A DNA stretch of 64,000 nucleotides from Luteococcus sanguinis (GTDB lineage: Bacteria; Actinomycetota; Actinomycetes; Propionibacteriales; Propionibacteriaceae): contig NZ_BAAAKI010000016.1 in NCBI RefSeq assembly GCF_039527675.1, positions 62,001-126,000 on the forward strand, read 5' to 3'. The notes under the pieces were generated by a model. It was not told the origin of the DNA and did not search any database. It worked only from the letters and a program-made list of their open reading frames with translations. The position numbers and the translations under genes were made by a program. This document shows positions 1-7,941 of the stretch, in pieces (the stretch's first letter is position 1; each line of letters begins with the position of its first letter).

Positions 1-95
1 GAGACGCCCAGACGGTGGACGCCGCCGCGGGTGACTGCCCCCTCGACCGGCGCGGTGCGGTCCAGGGAGGGGTTGGCGGTGAAGGTGACGATCAT
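1..95 (-). CDS. fruK: 1-phosphofructokinase, N-terminal fragment
   Basis: The gene runs off the left edge; only about 31 N-terminal residues are visible. They begin MIVTFTANPSLDRT, the start typical of PfkB-superfamily 1-phosphofructokinases, where the NPSLDRT segment lies in the sugar-phosphate pocket. The enzyme phosphorylates fructose-1-phosphate, made by a fructose PTS, to fructose-1,6-bisphosphate. Its ATG overlaps the stop of the upstream DeoR gene (ATGA), so the two are probably translationally coupled. Other PfkB phosphosugar kinases (LacC-like) start similarly, but the DeoR-fruK order supports FruK. Confidence 0.82.
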   Translation of the reverse strand, partial: MIVTFTANPSLDRTAPVEGAVTRGGVHRLGV

Positions 96-868
96 GCGGT
101 CACTACCTCGATTCCTAGCTTGGTGAGCTTTTCGCTCTGGGTCGCGGTGATGGCATCGGTGACCAGGACGTCCATCTCGTCCAGGCCGGCAAAACGGGTG
201 GTGGTTTCGGCGCCGAGCTTGCGGGCGTCCGCGAGGAGGACGACCTTGCGCGCGCTGCGCATCATCTGGCGCTTGACCTGCGCCTCGTCGCCGTCGGGCG
301 TGGACAGCCCGTGGTCGAGGCTGACGCCGTTGGCGCCCAGGAAGGCGAGGTCGACTCGGATGTTGGCCAGGCGTTCGACGGCGTGCCCGCCCACGCAGGC
401 CTGGGTGAGGCCGCGGACCCGGCCGCCGACCAGTTCGACGGCCACCTGGGTGCGGGACGACAGAGCGGACGCGATCGGGAGGGAGTTGGTGAAGACGGTC
501 CAGCGTGCGGACGCGGGGAAGAGTTCGGCCAAACGGGCGGTGGTGGTGCCGGCGTCGAGGATGATGGCGCGGTTCACGTCCTCGGTGTCGGCGGGGAGCA
601 GCGTTGCGGCGGCGCGGGCGATCAGGTCCTTCTCGGCGCTGGCGGAGGCATCCCGCTCACCCAGGCCCAGATCGCCGAGGAAGTTGGAGTTGGGGAGCAT
701 CGCCCCGCCGTGGACGCGCTGCAGCAGACCCGCCCGGTCGAGCGCCTCCAGGTCGCGGCGGATGGTCTCCGGGGTCACGTCGAAGCGCTTGGCGGCGTCG
801 GTGACGGCGACTCGCCCGTCCTCGCGCGCCAGCTGCACCAGCTGCTGGCGACGTTCCTCCGCGTACAT
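92..868 (-). CDS. DeoR-family regulator of fructose utilisation
   Basis: 258 residues. The start at 868 (MYAEERRQQLVQLA) is the canonical DeoR N-terminus; an upstream in-frame extension to 1114 has no family match. Residues about 5-55 form the DeoR helix-turn-helix, with VTPETIRRDLEAL as recognition helix. Residues about 75-235 form the phosphosugar-sensing DeoRC domain, with LDAGTTTARLAELFP. It overlaps fruK by 4 bp, so it most likely controls the fructose PTS/fruK operon in response to fructose-1-phosphate or fructose-1,6-bisphosphate and controls itself through the repeats just upstream of its start. The family and neighbour are clear; the exact effector is inference. Confidence 0.9.
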   Translation of the reverse strand: MYAEERRQQLVQLAREDGRVAVTDAAKRFDVTPETIRRDLEALDRAGLLQRVHGGAMLPNSNFLGDLGLGERDASASAEKDLIARAAATLLPADTEDVNRAIILDAGTTTARLAELFPASARWTVFTNSLPIASALSSRTQVAVELVGGRVRGLTQACVGGHAVERLANIRVDLAFLGANGVSLDHGLSTPDGDEAQVKRQMMRSARKVVLLADARKLGAETTTRFAGLDEMDVLVTDAITATQSEKLTKLGIEVVTA

Positions 869-891
869 TTCCCACCTCTTCGGGGCTAAAA

Positions 892-921
892 CAACATAAA
901 CAAATGTTGGATTATGTTGGA
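892..921. promoter_or_regulatory. Candidate DeoR/FruR operator: repeated ATGTTGGA boxes
   Basis: 24-53 bp upstream of the deoR start. ATGTTGGA occurs twice as direct repeats at 904-911 and 914-921 (10-bp period). CAACATAA at 892-899 is the inverted counterpart of TTATGTTG at 912-919. This is an A/T-rich island in very G/C-rich DNA. Spaced direct and inverted half-sites are usual for DeoR regulators, so autoregulation and fru operon control are inferred. Confidence 0.6.
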
Positions 922-1156
922 ATCCTACGGTACGCGGCGGGCCTTGGGAAGGGGGGACGAGACTTTTTCTGTTCCTGGACACTGACCTCGGCCGCGGGGT
1001 GTTTCGATGGAGGGCATTCAGCAGTTCACTGCCCCGGGCGGAACCACGTGGACGGGAGTGCGGTGGCGACCACCTTCGAGGGCAGCGATCTCGAGGGCAG
1101 CGACTTCGGGGCACACCTCCGGGAGCGCCAGGACATTCCCTGACTCTCTAGAACGA

Positions 1157-1177
1157 TCCTCGAGCTTGTCGAGGGGG
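1157..1177 (-). repeat. CTCGACAAGCTCGGGGA-family repeat, copy 1
   Basis: Single copy of the dispersed element, on the minus strand (CCCCTCGACAAGCTCGAGGA), 14 bp beyond the stop of the DUF6191-like gene. The two sides are partly complementary (CCTCGAGCTTGTCGAGG), so it may act as a short hairpin at the 3' end of the operon. Confidence 0.6.
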
Positions 1178-1190
1178 CCCTCCGGCCAGC

Positions 1191-1388
1191 TCAGTCCCCA
1201 GTGGGATCCGGCTCCGGCTCCGGCTTGGATCGGTTCGGCATCACGAGCCGGACCTTGCCCGAGTCCAAGTCCAGGGGCATGGGACCACGCCCGCCCTTCT
1301 TCTGGTCGACGACCAGCACCTTCTCCAGGTCCTGCTGCTCGCGCCAGTGCCGCATGCCCGGCGCAAAGGTCTCGAAGAACTCGCTCAT
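1191..1388 (-). CDS. Small DUF6191-like protein
   Basis: 65 residues, starting MSEFFETFAPGMRHW with a central GGRGPMPLDLDSGKVRL segment. This matches my memory of the small actinobacterial DUF6191 family, which has a hydrophobic/aromatic start and a conserved GRGP-x-DLxSGKV block; its function is unknown. It has its own Shine-Dalgarno (AAGGGGG, 5 nt before the ATG), so I take 1388 as a real start although the frame is open into the upstream stress-protein gene. The C-terminal tail is rich in Pro and acidic residues. It is last in a four-gene minus-strand operon. Confidence 0.65.
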   Translation of the reverse strand: MSEFFETFAPGMRHWREQQDLEKVLVVDQKKGGRGPMPLDLDSGKVRLVMPNRSKPEPEPDPTGD

Positions 1389-2060
1389 GGTCGCCCCCTT
1401 CGGGCCAGCGTAGGCCGACGCGTCCGCCAAGATCGCCAGCTCAGGGCAATCCGGTCCTGCGACGGGACCGGATTGCTCTCTCGTGGCGATTTTGGCGGAA
1501 ACGCAGTCCTGCCCACCGACCCGAAGGCCGATGGGCAGGCTGCGCAGAAGGAATGCGTCAGATCGACGAGGGACCTCCACCTCCGTCACCGGCATCGTCG
1601 GACGGATGACCAGCACCTCGCAGGTCGCCTTCTTCACCACCTCGGTGGCGACATTGCCCAGAAAGCGGTCCGCGATGGACGTGTCCCGGATCGCCCCAAT
1701 GACGATCAGATCAGCATCGTGCGTGCCGGCGGTCTGCAGCAGGGCCGCTGCAGGTTCCCCCTCCACCAGCAGTGCTGCGCTGACCTTGGCGCCGTACTCA
1801 CCGGCGACATGGGCCGCCCGCAGCAGCGCCTCCTCGGCGGCTTCACGTCCGTGCACCTGCTGGGCCGTCGAGACGTCCCCGCCGAGGGTCTGGGTGTTGA
1901 TGGCCTCCACGCGTTGCGACAGGCTCGACCAGGCGCAGACGATCACCAGCTCCGCCTCCTCTCGTGCGGCCAGCCATGCAGCCCGGGCGACGGTCGGTTC
2001 GGCCAGGCTCGAACCATCCGTTCCAACCACGATGATGTTGTAGTCGTTCATCTGTGCCAT
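1191..2060 (-). CDS. Universal stress protein, open through a repeat into the downstream gene
   Basis: The open frame is 289 residues. Residues 1-150 are one UspA domain: IIVVGTDGS at the N-terminus, ADLIVIGAIRDTS in the middle, and CEVLVIRP as the last strand. Members usually stop within 10-20 residues of that strand. Here the frame stays open through about 35 unrelated residues, through the 75-bp palindrome at 1424-1498, and into the DUF6191-like protein without a stop. GGAGGG lies 7 nt before the ATG at 2060, 1 bp after the MFS stop. Either a fusion protein is made or the native stop was lost by a small indel: a TGA in another frame follows the usual end of the domain. The UspA assignment is firm; the fused product is uncertain. 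Confidence 0.75.
   Translation of the reverse strand: MAQMNDYNIIVVGTDGSSLAEPTVARAAWLAAREEAELVIVCAWSSLSQRVEAINTQTLGGDVSTAQQVHGREAAEEALLRAAHVAGEYGAKVSAALLVEGEPAAALLQTAGTHDADLIVIGAIRDTSIADRFLGNVATEVVKKATCEVLVIRPTMPVTEVEVPRRSDAFLLRSLPIGLRVGGQDCVSAKIATREQSGPVAGPDCPELAILADASAYAGPKGATMSEFFETFAPGMRHWREQQDLEKVLVVDQKKGGRGPMPLDLDSGKVRLVMPNRSKPEPEPDPTGD
1424..1498. repeat. 75-bp palindromic element, copy 1 (inside a coding frame)
   Basis: Outer arms CCGCCAAGATCGCCA and TGGCGATTTTGGCGG (14 of 15 pair) and inner arms AGGGCAATCCGGTCC and GGACCGGATTGCTCT (14 of 15 pair) flank a short loop. Length 75 bp equals 25 codons with no stop on the minus strand in the stress-protein frame. Copies 3 and 4 at 34229-34303 and 35509-35583 have the same length and orientation. 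Confidence 0.9.
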
Positions 2061-2061
2061 G

Positions 2062-3450
2062 TCAGTGCCCTCCAGCCACGGGAACGGCGATGTTGTCGAT
2101 GTCCTTGACGATCGGGGGTTCCTTGATGAACAGCATCACCACGCCGGCCAGCGCCAGGAAGACCCCCGCGAAGACCATGGCGGTGTTCGGGTTCTCGCCC
2201 AGGAGGTGCTTGTAGACGGGGCCGAAGGTGACGGTCTGGATCAGCATCGGGATGACGATCATCATGTTGACGATGCCCATGTAGACGCCGTAGCGGGTCT
2301 ACGGCACCATGCGCACGATCATGATGTACGGCACGCCGAGGATCGACGACCAGGCGATGCCCAGACCAATGATCGAGACTATTTGGCTGACGTTGCTGCC
2401 CATGTGCGGGAAGACCAGCAGCGACGCGGTGGCGCACCACAGGCAGATGGTGTGCACCCACTTGGCGCCCAGCTTCTTCGCCAGCGCGACGAGGCTGAAG
2501 GCCACCAGGAAGGTGACGATGTTGTACGTCGCATTGACGCGTCCGGTCTGGGCCACCGCGAGTTGGTAGGCCTCGGTGGAGGTGTCCGTCGTTCCGTAGA
2601 GCGACTTCGAGATGCTCAGGCTGACGAACTGCCAGTAGACGTTCATCGCGTACCACTGGAAGAAGTAGACGCCCGCGAGGACCCACATCGGGGCGGGCAT
2701 GTCGACGATTGCCTCCCAGATCTCGCGCAGGAACACGCGCGGGCCCGTCTTCTCGGCCCTGAGGGCGGCGATCTCCTCGGCGCTGGGCTCGTTCTCGGGC
2801 GTGGTCATCACCGAGACCAGCACCGACGCGATGGAGCAGAAGGCGCCGAGGAAGAAGGCGCCGAACACCCACGTCGGCAGGCCGCCACCGTGGCCCAGGC
2901 CGAAGATCGACTGGAACAGGGTGATCGACAGGTTGGCCAGGGTGATGCCCAGGCCGGCGAAGAAGGACTGCGCCAGGAAGCCCTTGCCGAGCTGCGACGG
3001 GGGCAGCTTGTCGGCGATGAAGGCGCGGTAGGGCTCCATGGCGGTGTTGTTGCTCGCGTCGAGCAGCCACAGCAGCAGCGCGGCCATCCACACGGCCCAC
3101 ACGAAGGGGAACAGCAGCAGACACACCGAGCAGCCGATGGCGCCCACGAGGAAGTAGGGGCGTCGGCGACCGCGGAAGAAGCCCCGCGCGATCCACGTGC
3201 GGTCGCTCATCGCGCCGATGACGGGCTGGACGAGCAGGCCGGTGATCGGACCGGCGAGGTTCAACAGGGGCAGCTGGTCTGAACTGGCGCCCAGCAGCGA
3301 GTAGATGGGGTTGATGGCCGTCTGCTGCATGCCGAAGGAGTACTGGATGCCGAAGAAGCCCAGGTTCATCAACAAGATCTGCTTCATCGTCATCAGCGAC
3401 TTGTGACGCACCGTCGTCACGGTGGCGGTGTCTGCGGTTGCGGCGCTCAT
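2062..3450 (-). pseudogene. SLC45/GPH-like sugar MFS transporter with an in-frame amber codon
   Basis: About 462 codons from the ATG at 3450 (MSAATADTATVTTVRHKS), which overlaps the preceding stop by ATGA. The frame is interrupted once by TAG at 2299-2301. The sequence continues in the same frame as TRYGVYMGIVNMMIVIPML and ends with the last two membrane helices and a normal C-terminus. About 12 helices, the NLGFFGIQYSFGMQQ first helix and the RGRRRPYF loop 2-3 motif are typical of sucrose/maltose:proton symporters (SLC45-like). Nothing else is eroded, so the stop is either very recent or a base-call error. If real, the product lacks the last two helices and is likely inactive. Confidence 0.75.
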
Positions 3451-3934
3451 GCGCGTCCTCCGGTTCCGGGCACGGGCGTGCGGTTGGTGTTCAGCCAGTC
3501 GGCGAGGCGTTGCATCTCGGCCTCCCAACCGGTGGAGTGGTCCTTCGCCTCTTCGGGGTCATAGGGGCCCTGGACGACACGGACGAGCGTCCCTCGCTTG
3601 CCCATCTTCGTGAACTCGACCCGCAGTTCCAGCGGCACCTCGGGATTGATCCCCTCGTCCCCGGTGATGCGCTGCTTTGCGACGAAGACGTCCGGACGGA
3701 AGTACTCGGTGAACACGGCGTCGGTGCCCACGACGTGCCCGTCGGACTCGCGCACCTTGTCGTGGTGGTGGCGGCCCCCGGCCTTCAGTTCGCTGGTGAC
3801 CGTGCTCGGGTCGACGTGCCAGCCGGGTGAGCCGCGCCACTGGCTCATCTGTTCCGGGACCGTCCACGCGTCGAAGACGTCATCGCGGGCGAAGGGGTAC
3901 CCCTCTCCACCACGAGGATCATGTTTGCTGTCAC
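3447..3934 (-). pseudogene. SRPBCC (AHSA1-like) domain protein, apparent frameshift near the N-terminus
   Basis: The main frame contains YPFARDDVFDAWTVPEQMSQW, the opening of the AHSA1/SRPBCC hydrophobic-cavity family, and ends in an amphipathic helix (GWEAEMQRLADWLNTN). The expected first strand (TANMILVVER) lies in another frame, from a GTG at 3934 with GAGGGGAG 5 nt upstream. The two frames join at a four-G run at 3900-3903; one more G would restore a normal protein of about 162 residues. This is either a homopolymer error or a true frameshift. An intact in-frame alternative start near 3981 gives an N-terminus unlike the family. It heads the MFS-USP-DUF6191 operon. Confidence 0.7.
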
Positions 3935-4125
3935 TTGCGCTCCCCTCGATGGCCGCGGCAACGGCGCCGCGGTTGGCCATTCTGAACCGGAGCAGGCCTT
4001 TCGTCGAGGGGTCCCGCATCGTGGCCCAGAAGACGCACAGACCTGTGCCCGACCCCGCACAGCCCGCACACAGGCCCGAACACCAGCGTGGTCACCATCA
4101 CCAATTCCTTGTGAAGGGAACCCGC

Positions 4126-6273
4126 ATGACCACTGCACCACTGCTTGCCGAAAGGGCGGCCCCACCCGCCAGCCCCGAGGCCGCGTCCGCGCCCGTCCAG
4201 GGGGAACGCGGCAGGGTCGGTCGCACCTTCCTGGGGCCCCGCACCGATCCGGCCTGTGCCCGCCCAGCGCTGTGGGGGCTGTTGGCCCTCGCTGCGATCA
4301 CCTACCTGTGGAACCTCACCAACTCCGGCTACGCCAACAGCTTCTATGCCGCTGCGGTGAAGTCGGGGACGCAGAGTTGGACGGCCTGGCTGTTCGGGTC
4401 GCTCGACTCCGCCAACTCGATCACCGTCGACAAGCCCCCGGCCGCCTTGTGGGTGATGGGCCTGTCGGCCCGCCTGTTCGGCTTCTCGTCCTTCTCCCTG
4501 CTGCTCCCGCAAGCGCTGATGGGCGTCGGCACGGTGGCACTCGTCCACGCGTCCGTCCGTCGCTGGTACGGCCATGCGGCCGCCCTGGTCGCCGGGGCAC
4601 TGGTGGTCGCCGCGCCGGTCGCCGCGATGATGTTCCGGTTTGACAACCCGGACGCGATGCTGACCATCCTGATGGCCGCCGCTGCCTACTTCGTCACCCG
4701 CGCCATCGAGACCGAACGCGGTCGCCAGGCGCTGTGGTGGATGGTGGCCGCCGGTGCGGCCATCGGCTTTGCCTTCCTCACGAAGATGCTGCAGGGCATG
4801 CTCGTGCTGCCCGGCTTCGTGCTGGCCTACCTGATCGCCGCCCCGCGCAGCTGGAAGGCCCGGGTCGGCCACCTCTTCGCTGCCCTCGGCTCGCTGATCG
4901 TCTCGGCTGGCTGGTTCGTGCTGCTCGTCGAGTTGTGGCCCGAATCGGCCCGTGCCTACATCGGCGGTTCAACCAACAACTCCGAGTGGGAGCTGGCCCT
5001 GGGCTACAACGGCTTGGGACGCATCTTCGGCGGCTCCGGCAATGCCGGCGGCGGTGGCGGTGGTGGTGGCTTCGGCGGCACCGCGGGGCTGTTCCGCATG
5101 TTCAACTCCCAGTTCGGCACCGAGGTCAGCTGGCTGCTGCCCGGCTCGCTGATCCTGCTGGTCGCCGGCCTGGTGGCCCGGGGACGCGCTCCCCGCACCG
5201 ACCTGCGTCGCGCCGGTCTGGTCATCTGGGGTGGCTGGCTGCTGTCCACCGCGGCCGTGCTGAGCTTCATGTCCGGCACCGTGCACTCCTACTACGCGAT
5301 CGCGCTGGTGCCCGGAATCGCCGCCACCATTGCGATCGGCGCCACCGAGGCCTACCGTGCCGCGGCGCTCTCGACCAAGGTCTGGGCGGCCACCGCCTAC
5401 CGCAGCGCCATCGGTTTGGCCATCGCCGTCAGCGCCGGCTGGGGGTACCACCTGCTGGCCACCACTGCCCCGAGCTGGCACCCGTGGATCAAGTGGGTCG
5501 CCCTGATCGGCGGCATCCTCGGCGCGATGGCCTACGTCCTGCTGGACACGCTGGCCCGCACGGCGACCCTGAAGAAGCTCGCCATCGCGGCCCTGGTCGT
5601 CGGATCGCTCGCCGCCGTGGCACCCACGGCCTCGTGGACGGCTGCGACCGTAGCGGTCGGCCACACCGGATCGTCCCCGGCGGCTGGCCCCTCGAGCGCC
5701 TCGGTCGGTGGTGGCATGGGTGGTGGCATGGGTGGTGGCGGCGGCCGGATGGGCACTGCGCCCAGCGGCACCGACGGCCAGCAGACCGACGGCCAGGCGC
5801 CCACGGGCACCTCGGATGGCTCCACGGACGAGACCTCCGGGACCTCGACCAACGAGACCGCCACCAATGAGGCAGCCGGTACGTCGACCGCTGGCCAGCC
5901 CCAGGTCGGTGGCCGGGGCGGCGGGATGGACTCGGCCAGCACCAACAGCGAGCTGGTCGGGGCCCTGAACGCCACCACCAGCAAGTGGTCGGCCGCCGTG
6001 ATCGGTGATCAGACGGCTGCGGGCTACATCCTCAGCTCCGACACGGCCGTGATGTCGATCGGTGGCTGGAGCGGCACCGACGACAACGTCACCCTCGAGC
6101 AGTTCAAGCAGTATGTGGCCAACGGCGACATCACCTACTTCATCGCCGGTGGCGGCATGGGCGGTGGCATGGGTGGCCAGGACAGCTCGGCGAGCGAGAT
6201 CACCACCTGGGTGCAGGAGAACTTCACCAGCACGACGATCGGTGGCACCACCGTCTACGTGCTGAACTCCTGA
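4126..6273 (+). CDS. GT39-family (YkcB/ArnT-like) membrane glycosyltransferase
   Basis: 715 residues from the ATG at 4126 with GAAGGGAA just upstream. Residues 50-480 form a multi-helix GT-C domain. The catalytic first loop carries DSANSITVDKPPAALWVMG and a second acidic motif is RFDNPDAML. These are hallmarks of the PMT/ArnT family, which uses polyprenyl-phosphate sugars outside the membrane. Residues about 527-640 are a low-complexity Gly/Met- then Ser/Thr-rich linker, followed by a YkcB-type extracellular C-terminal domain ending GGTTVYVLNS. Gly-rich runs also occur near residues 305-318 and 675-684. The substrate is unknown. The gene stands alone. Confidence 0.88.
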   Translation: MTTAPLLAERAAPPASPEAASAPVQGERGRVGRTFLGPRTDPACARPALWGLLALAAITYLWNLTNSGYANSFYAAAVKSGTQSWTAWLFGSLDSANSITVDKPPAALWVMGLSARLFGFSSFSLLLPQALMGVGTVALVHASVRRWYGHAAALVAGALVVAAPVAAMMFRFDNPDAMLTILMAAAAYFVTRAIETERGRQALWWMVAAGAAIGFAFLTKMLQGMLVLPGFVLAYLIAAPRSWKARVGHLFAALGSLIVSAGWFVLLVELWPESARAYIGGSTNNSEWELALGYNGLGRIFGGSGNAGGGGGGGGFGGTAGLFRMFNSQFGTEVSWLLPGSLILLVAGLVARGRAPRTDLRRAGLVIWGGWLLSTAAVLSFMSGTVHSYYAIALVPGIAATIAIGATEAYRAAALSTKVWAATAYRSAIGLAIAVSAGWGYHLLATTAPSWHPWIKWVALIGGILGAMAYVLLDTLARTATLKKLAIAALVVGSLAAVAPTASWTAATVAVGHTGSSPAAGPSSASVGGGMGGGMGGGGGRMGTAPSGTDGQQTDGQAPTGTSDGSTDETSGTSTNETATNEAAGTSTAGQPQVGGRGGGMDSASTNSELVGALNATTSKWSAAVIGDQTAAGYILSSDTAVMSIGGWSGTDDNVTLEQFKQYVANGDITYFIAGGGMGGGMGGQDSSASEITTWVQENFTSTTIGGTTVYVLNS

Positions 6274-6320
6274 GCGCAAGAACACAAAAGCGCAAGAACA
6301 CAAGGGGGAGANCCCCCCCT
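6274..6320 (+). repeat. 14-bp direct repeat and G/C hairpin with an unresolved base
   Basis: Immediately after the GT39 stop, GCGCAAGAACACAA occurs twice (6274-6287 and 6290-6303). AGGGGG at 6303-6308 can pair with CCCCCT at 6315-6320 around a loop holding the N at 6312. It may be the transcription terminator of the GT39 gene. The N suggests that the hairpin was hard to sequence. The rest of the gap to 6471 shows nothing recognisable. Confidence 0.5.
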
Positions 6321-6471
6321 GGTCGCCCACAAGCGCTGGATGTGGCGCCAAGGTTCTGCGGTCGGGCTCTGGGGCACTTCTGCGCAAGCGAGGGTGACGA
6401 TTCCAGCGCCCCTTCGATGCCACGGGCCGGGACTCGCGAAAACTGTCAGTGCTGCGATGCAGGCTTGAGCC

Positions 6472-7941
6472 ATGACCACCCCCAGAACCGTCTGCTCGAT
6501 CATCCCGCCCTACCTGCTGGATCATGTGGCGCGTTCCGGCGACGACGCCCTCGCCGCGGTCGCCCAGCGCACCCGCGCCCATGACGAAGCCTTCCGCGCC
6601 GAACGTGATCCCCAGGCCGAGCGGCTGCAGATCGAGCAGAAGTCCCGCACCACGGCGAAGTCCACGGCCAAGAAGGCCGCGACGGACGACGGATCGGGCC
6701 CGCTGCGCACGATCGGCGACGCCGAGAACACCGAGAAGCTCCCGGGCAGGACCGTCCGCGCCGAGGGCGAGAAGGCCACCGGTGATGCAGCCGTGGACGA
6801 GGCCTACGACGCGCTGGGCGCCACCTGGCAGTTGTACGACGAGGCCTTCGGACGCGACTCGATCGATGACTCCGGGCTGGCGCTGCTCGGGACCGTGCAC
6901 TACGGAACCGACTACGACAATGCCTTCTGGGACGGCGAGCAGATGGTCTTCGGTGACGGGGACGGCACCATCTTCAATCGCTTCACCGCCAGCGTCGACG
7001 TGATCGGCCACGAGCTCACCCACGGGGTCACCCAGTACACCGCCGCGCTGGTCTACCAGGACCAGCCGGGCGCGCTGAACGAGTCGCTCTCGGACGTCTT
7101 CGGCGTGATGGTGGCGCAGCACGCGGCGGGCCAGAGCGTCGAGGAGGCCGACTGGCTGGTGGGCGCCGACCTGCTCGCCGCCGGCGTCAAGGGGCGCGCC
7201 CTGCGCGACATGGAGAACCCGGGCACCGCCTACGACGATCCTCGGCTGGGCAAGGATCCCCAGCCCGCGCACATGGATGACTATGACGACACCACCGACG
7301 ACAACGGCGGCGTCCACATCAACTCCGGCATCCCCAACCGCGCCTTCGTGATCGCCGCCAAGGCCTTCGGCGGCAACTCTTGGGAGGGCGCTGGGCTGGT
7401 CTGGTACGACGTCCTCACCGGCGACCGCATCCAGGCCCGCTGCGACTTCGCCACCTTCGCCCAGCTGACCGTCGACGCCGCGACCCAGCGCTTCGGCGAG
7501 GAGGGGGCGCAGAAGGTCTCCGCCGCATGGCAGGCGGTGGGCGTCACTCCCTCGGCCACGAAGAAGGCCAAGGCGCGCAAGGCGACAAAGAAGTCGGAGA
7601 AGGAGAAGCCCTCCGACTCGTCCACGACGCAGACCGAGGCGGCGGCGGCCGACCCGGCCACCCCGGTGCAGGTGACCCGTTCGGGCGGGTTCGCTGGTCT
7701 GGTCCGGCGCCGGGAGACCACGCTGGGGGAGTTGCCGGACGACGACCGCGAGCACTGGCGACACCTGCTCGGCCGTCCCGGGTTGCGGGAGTTCGCCGCG
7801 GAACGTGTTCGTCCCGATGCCTTTCAGTACCGCGTGTGCTGCGATCCGGTCGACCTGGACGTGACGATGGCCGAGCACGCGCTGCCAAAGACGGTCCGGT
7901 CGCTGCTGGACCGCACGCTGTCCGAGGGCGAAGAGCGTTAG
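6472..7941 (+). CDS. M4 (thermolysin-like) metalloprotease with C-terminal emfourin-like domain
   Basis: 489 residues. No signal peptide is visible; the start MTTPRTVCSIIPPYLLDHVA is the short propeptide motif of protealysin-like cytoplasmic or atypically exported M4 enzymes. H180ELTH184 and Glu204 (NESLSD) are the zinc ligands, and His282 (GGVHINSG) is the transition-state His. A Lys/Ala/Ser-rich linker covers about 363-395. Residues about 399-489 (VQVTRSGGFAGLVRR) look like emfourin, the small protealysin inhibitor usually encoded as a separate downstream gene. The enzyme may thus carry its inhibitor in cis. The protease call is firm; the inhibitor domain is recognised from its pattern. Confidence 0.88.
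   Translation: MTTPRTVCSIIPPYLLDHVARSGDDALAAVAQRTRAHDEAFRAERDPQAERLQIEQKSRTTAKSTAKKAATDDGSGPLRTIGDAENTEKLPGRTVRAEGEKATGDAAVDEAYDALGATWQLYDEAFGRDSIDDSGLALLGTVHYGTDYDNAFWDGEQMVFGDGDGTIFNRFTASVDVIGHELTHGVTQYTAALVYQDQPGALNESLSDVFGVMVAQHAAGQSVEEADWLVGADLLAAGVKGRALRDMENPGTAYDDPRLGKDPQPAHMDDYDDTTDDNGGVHINSGIPNRAFVIAAKAFGGNSWEGAGLVWYDVLTGDRIQARCDFATFAQLTVDAATQRFGEEGAQKVSAAWQAVGVTPSATKKAKARKATKKSEKEKPSDSSTTQTEAAAADPATPVQVTRSGGFAGLVRRRETTLGELPDDDREHWRHLLGRPGLREFAAERVRPDAFQYRVCCDPVDLDVTMAEHALPKTVRSLLDRTLSEGEER

Larger units (their letters stand above)
869..1190. other. 322-bp intergenic region between deoR and the DUF6191-like gene
   Basis: It holds the deoR operator and presumably its promoter at the left end, and one copy of the CTCGACAAGCTCG repeat near the right end (1157-1177). 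Small open frames across 904-1190 lack a ribosome-binding site and family-like content. Nothing else is recognised. Confidence 0.5.

Noticed and set aside
904..1190. Small open frames in the deoR/DUF6191 spacer
   Set aside because: No ribosome-binding sites or recognisable residues; they overlap the operator and the repeat copy.
2299..2301. Amber codon as selenocysteine- or pyrrolysine-like recoding
   Set aside because: TAG recoding to pyrrolysine is not expected in this group, the position has no functional need for it, and a mutation or sequencing error is simpler.
4969..7878. Very long minus-strand open frame (about 969 codons) across two plus-strand genes and the N at 6312
   Set aside because: It is the antisense of the GT39 and M4 genes, has no family motifs, and arises because high third-position G/C removes stops on the opposite strand.
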